A stretch of DNA of 64,000 bases from Salegentibacter_A chungangensis (lineage in GTDB: Bacteria; Bacteroidota; Bacteroidia; Flavobacteriales; Flavobacteriaceae). The stretch spans positions 806,001 through 870,000 of the forward strand of contig NZ_JBHTLI010000001.1 in assembly GCF_042678405.1 (NCBI RefSeq). The letters are read 5' to 3'. The notes beneath the pieces are model-generated. The model was given only the letters and a program-made list of their open reading frames with translations. It searched no databases and was not told the origin of the DNA. Of the stretch, positions 61,575 to 64,000 are shown piece after piece; position 1 is the first letter of the stretch; each line of letters opens with the position of its first letter. A program made the translations under genes and the position numbers.

Positions 61575-62152
61575 TCTGCGATCTCAAAATGAATGGGTTT
61601 AAAGCTGCCGTTATTGCTGTCTTCGGCTGAACAGGCGGTAAGCCCCACGATGAGGTCCATTTTAGCTTCAAAAAGCACATAATCGCCGGCCTTGCTCATA
61701 GGCGGGTCCACGCTTAGTTTTCCGTCCGGCCGGAACTGTACATTCATAAAGATGTTGAAGGCCGTGGGAATATCGTCGGGCTCTATCCCGAATTTTTCCA
61801 GACTGGTATACAGGTTCTCGAAACAGCTGGGGTGATATTCGGTGTTCTTATACATTATCCTGAAGGTTTCGGGACTGCAGGGCGCCAGCAGAAAATCGTT
61901 GCGGCCATTGGTGTCCTTCAGGATCTCCATCATTTTGTTGCTGCGGTTGCTCCAGAGAAAGTTGCCTTGACTTATTAAAATGCTTTCTTCAAAATCCAGG
62001 GTTTTCCCGCTGGAGATCTTTTCGCGTTTATCTTCGGCATTGAACAGGACCATATCACTTACCTGCTCTCCCTGTGGGTCAATGACCTTTAGCTTTTGTC
62101 CCTTTTTTAATCTGAAAGCCTTTCCGGTTTGTTTTTCTATAATTTCAGGCAT
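61571..62152 (-). CDS. DUF1989 (urea carboxylase-associated family) protein
   Basis: 193 residues. Family motifs include GKAFRLKKGQKLKVIDPQGEQVSDMVLF near the N-terminus in parts, STSSGK-like SSGKTLDFEES, LLAPCSPETF, HPSCFENL, and TAFNIFMNVQF, with conserved Cys and His that probably bind a metal. The name comes from genes near urea carboxylase; none are here. Some relatives act on guanidine or amide compounds, but this one's substrate is unknown. It follows the LigD polymerase gene by 11 bases on the same strand. Confidence 0.85.
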   Translation of the reverse strand: MPEIIEKQTGKAFRLKKGQKLKVIDPQGEQVSDMVLFNAEDKREKISSGKTLDFEESILISQGNFLWSNRSNKMMEILKDTNGRNDFLLAPCSPETFRIMYKNTEYHPSCFENLYTSLEKFGIEPDDIPTAFNIFMNVQFRPDGKLSVDPPMSKAGDYVLFEAKMDLIVGLTACSAEDSNNGSFKPIHFEIAD

Positions 62153-62163
62153 ATACCTTAATA

Positions 62164-63066
62164 TTAATCGGTTAGTGATTTGAATTTTTTGATGGCTGGA
62201 TCTATTGAAACAGCATTTTTTTCGATGTCTTTCCAGGGGTCGGTCTTGCTGCCCAGTCTTCTGAAGATGTTTTTAATAGTGTAGCTTTGGGAATGCAGAT
62301 CGGGTTTATCCAGTTCTTCCCAGTCCAGAGGTGTAGCCACAGGCGCCCCGTTCTTAGGCCTCACCCCGTAAGGCACCACCGTGGTTTGCCCAAAAGCATT
62401 CCGGGCCACATCCAGAAACAGTTTTTTGCCCCTCTTTTCCTTCCGGATGGCTGTGGTGAGTTCACCCGGATGTTGCTCTTCCAGGTATTTCGCAAGTTGC
62501 TGTGCAAACTCCCTTACTTCGTCAAAGTTCTTTTCCGGCTTTAAGGGGACTACAAGATGCAGCCCCCGGGACCCCGTGGTCATAAGATATACCGGTAAAC
62601 CGAGTTCTTCTTTCAGCAATTTTCTGAGGTTTCTCGCCGCTGTTTTTACCCTGGAAAAATCCTCATCGGCAGGATCCAGATCAAAGATCATCCTGTCAGG
62701 GAAATCGGGTTTGTCCTGTTTGCTGAGCCAGATATGCGGGGTGATGCAGGCCTGGTTGGCAAGATAGACCAGGCAGGCTTTACTGTTACAGATCACATAA
62801 GCGGTGCTGCCACCATCCTGTTTTTTGATTTTTTTCCTCGGGATCCAGTTAGGGAAATAATCGGGAGCATCTTTCTGGTAGAACTGCTTGTCATCAATGC
62901 CGTTGGGGAACCGTAACATCGTTACGGGCCGGTCCTTAAGGTGCGGGAGCATAGTTTCGGCGATCTGCTCATAATAGTCAATAAGATCCCCCTTGGTGTA
63001 GGACTCCTTCGGAAAGAAGACCTTATCCCTGTTACTGATCTCTATTTCGTGATTTTCGATCTTCAT
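62164..63066 (-). CDS. LigD polymerase domain protein (NHEJ primase-polymerase)
   Basis: 300 residues forming a stand-alone LigD-type primase-polymerase. Conserved blocks: RDKVFFPKESYTKGDLIDYY at the start, catalytic acids in MIFDLDPADE, GSRGLHLVVPL, and LDVARNAFGQTTVVPYGVRP with APVATPLDWEEL. In other bacteria this domain is fused to a ligase and a phosphoesterase; here the phosphoesterase gene lies 36 bases upstream, and no ligase or Ku is in the window. It fills gaps with nucleotides, favouring ribonucleotides, during double-strand break repair. Confidence 0.92.
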   Translation of the reverse strand: MKIENHEIEISNRDKVFFPKESYTKGDLIDYYEQIAETMLPHLKDRPVTMLRFPNGIDDKQFYQKDAPDYFPNWIPRKKIKKQDGGSTAYVICNSKACLVYLANQACITPHIWLSKQDKPDFPDRMIFDLDPADEDFSRVKTAARNLRKLLKEELGLPVYLMTTGSRGLHLVVPLKPEKNFDEVREFAQQLAKYLEEQHPGELTTAIRKEKRGKKLFLDVARNAFGQTTVVPYGVRPKNGAPVATPLDWEELDKPDLHSQSYTIKNIFRRLGSKTDPWKDIEKNAVSIDPAIKKFKSLTD

Positions 63067-63101
63067 ACCGGCTTTGCAAAACAGTTTTTTCTGTTCTCCT
63101 C

Positions 63102-63710
63102 TTATTCTTTAGGACCTTCCTTCCTGATCTGGCTCATCGTTCTGCCTGTAAGCACCGATTTGTTTTCGGTCTTTACAGGATTCCGGCGGGCGTCGGCTTC
63201 TTTATCTTTCACCTTTTTAAGGATCCACTTCTCATCTTTTCCTTCCTGGGTGCGGATAAGCGTATAGCCACCCTGTAGTTTTTTGCCCTGAAGCCTGAAC
63301 GTGGCGTGCCCGCTTTTTAACTGCTGGGAGATCGGGATAAGATTCCCTTTTTCATCGGTCTTATCATTTTCATAAGTGCCGGCATCCCAAACCATTACCG
63401 TCCCGGCGCCGTACTGGTCTTCGGGGATCACCCCTTCAAAATCGGCATATTCTGCCGGATGGTCTTCCGTAGGGATGGCAAGTCGCTTTTCATCCGGATC
63501 TGTGGACGGCCCCTTGGGTACAGCCCAGCTTTTTAAGACTCCGTCTACAAGGAGCCTGAAATCGAAATGTAGGGTAGTTGCGTCGTGCTCCTGGATCACA
63601 AATATTTTTTTATCCTGAAGCGTTTTATTGTAACTGTCGCCAAACGGTTCTGAAGAAAGATCAAAGTCCCGTTTTTCGCGATAGTCTTTCAAAAAGTCTT
63701 TCTTTCCCAT
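63102..63710 (-). CDS. LigD 3'-phosphoesterase domain protein
   Basis: 202 residues. Phosphoesterase domain of LigD: EHDATTLHFDFRLLVDGVLKSWAVPKGPS, then GVIPEDQYGAGTVMVWDAGTY and HATFRLQGKKLQGGYTLIRT in parts, with metal-binding His and Asp. The C-terminal tail is basic. It trims 3' ends (ribonucleotides and phosphates) for end joining. It is the first gene of a probable three-gene unit with the polymerase domain and DUF1989 gene. Confidence 0.92.
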   Translation of the reverse strand: MGKKDFLKDYREKRDFDLSSEPFGDSYNKTLQDKKIFVIQEHDATTLHFDFRLLVDGVLKSWAVPKGPSTDPDEKRLAIPTEDHPAEYADFEGVIPEDQYGAGTVMVWDAGTYENDKTDEKGNLIPISQQLKSGHATFRLQGKKLQGGYTLIRTQEGKDEKWILKKVKDKEADARRNPVKTENKSVLTGRTMSQIRKEGPKE

Positions 63711-63764
63711 AATAGCGTCATTTTAGGAATATTAATACTCAGTTCTTTCTAATGTTCTTCATAT

Positions 63765-63995
63765 TTAGCTAAAGTGTTCGTTTTTTATATTTTCACTTAA
63801 ACCTGCGGCAAGCGGATCATTTTGCTTTTCGAGATGCCGGCAAACAGCCCTTACATCCTCTTCTCTATAGCCTTGATGATGTTTTGCTATAGCCTGGATT
63901 TTTACAGGCTCTCCCCAGAATCCCGTGATCTCGGGCAGGTGCGCCTCGAGAATTTTCCGAGGTATCTCCTCATAATATAAAGGCTTCTCCTGCAA
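63765..63995 (-). CDS. Small protein of unknown function, near window edge
   Basis: 76 residues from the ATG at 63995; the frame stays open to the window end at 64000, so a longer N-terminus is possible. IAKHHQGYREEDVRAVCRHLEKQ includes a His pair and one Cys. No family recognised. It precedes the LigD phosphoesterase by 54 bases on the same strand, and may belong to that unit. Confidence 0.45.
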   Translation of the reverse strand: MQEKPLYYEEIPRKILEAHLPEITGFWGEPVKIQAIAKHHQGYREEDVRAVCRHLEKQNDPLAAGLSENIKNEHFS

Positions 63996-64000
63996 TTTTT

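Noticed and set aside
1..64000. CRISPR array, insertion sequence or prophage
   Set aside because: No regularly spaced repeats, transposase, or phage structural genes were seen.

Overview
The window reads as a chromosomal segment of a marine-type Bacteroidota, most likely Flavobacteriaceae (Gramella/Salegentibacter-like). This is inferred from gene content: DUF5777 and DUF4230/DUF4260 proteins, M49 dipeptidyl-peptidase III lipoprotein, BlaI/M56-TonB pairs, many secreted proteins ending their signal peptide in AQ, weak Shine-Dalgarno sites, and one promoter with the Bacteroidota -7 box TAnnTTTG. No ribosomal RNA, CRISPR array, transposase or integrase was seen. One tRNA (Leu, anticodon TAG) is present.

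Layout. 1-3.4 kb: end of an ArsI/CadI-like protein, a quinone-oxidoreductase-like MDR enzyme, a SigZ-like ECF sigma factor flanked by a 19-bp direct repeat, and a BASS-family transporter. 3.6-10 kb: a carbohydrate block with a secreted GH2 enzyme, a GH65 phosphorylase and a beta-phosphoglucomutase/trehalose-phosphatase fusion; the last two together look like a split form of mycobacterial OtsB1. 10-13.5 kb: small secreted proteins including a tandem paralogue pair. 13.6-18.5 kb: tRNA-Leu, M20 dipeptidase, dipeptidyl-peptidase III, GIY-YIG and PhnA-like proteins. 18.5-25.2 kb: a long run of minus-strand housekeeping genes (MutS-like membrane ATPase, MmcQ, DUF4230, DUF4260, cyclase, HemW, RuvC). 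25-35 kb: glycosyltransferase, a Rieske/DUF5777/YceI operon, BrkB, flavin monooxygenase-like protein, creatininase, LrgA/LrgB, a stress protein and membrane proteins. 35.2-35.7 kb holds a decayed efflux adaptor/ABC-ATPase remnant. 36-46 kb: PEP synthase, a P-type Ca2+ ATPase, SDR, phosphoribosyltransferase, hydrolase, a Met-rich lipoprotein and a ribosome hibernation factor. 46.4-48.9 kb: BlaI repressor with its operator, an M56-TonB sensor and a related lipoprotein. 48.9-53.2 kb: a DinB-DnaE translesion pair behind paired palindromic operators.

The most unusual part is 53.3-60.4 kb, an AT-rich five-gene operon: a DUF3883 nuclease-like protein, a cytosine-5 DNA methyltransferase, a 976-residue protein joining a MORC/MutL/Hsp90-type ATPase to a coiled coil and a C-terminal histidine-kinase-like module, a protein with a receiver-like N-terminus, and a Vsr-type endonuclease. 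I read this as a restriction-modification-like defence system with a built-in two-component module. Clusters of this general kind were predicted computationally for MutL/MORC ATPases in R-M systems (Iyer, Abhiman and Aravind 2008, recalled, not looked up). I know of no mechanism established for this exact arrangement. It is divergent from the DinB-DnaE pair and shares its control region.

60.5-64 kb: a small conserved-looking protein, a TerC membrane protein, a DUF1989 protein, and the polymerase and phosphoesterase parts of LigD as separate genes. All functional calls come from reading motifs by eye; no database search was run.
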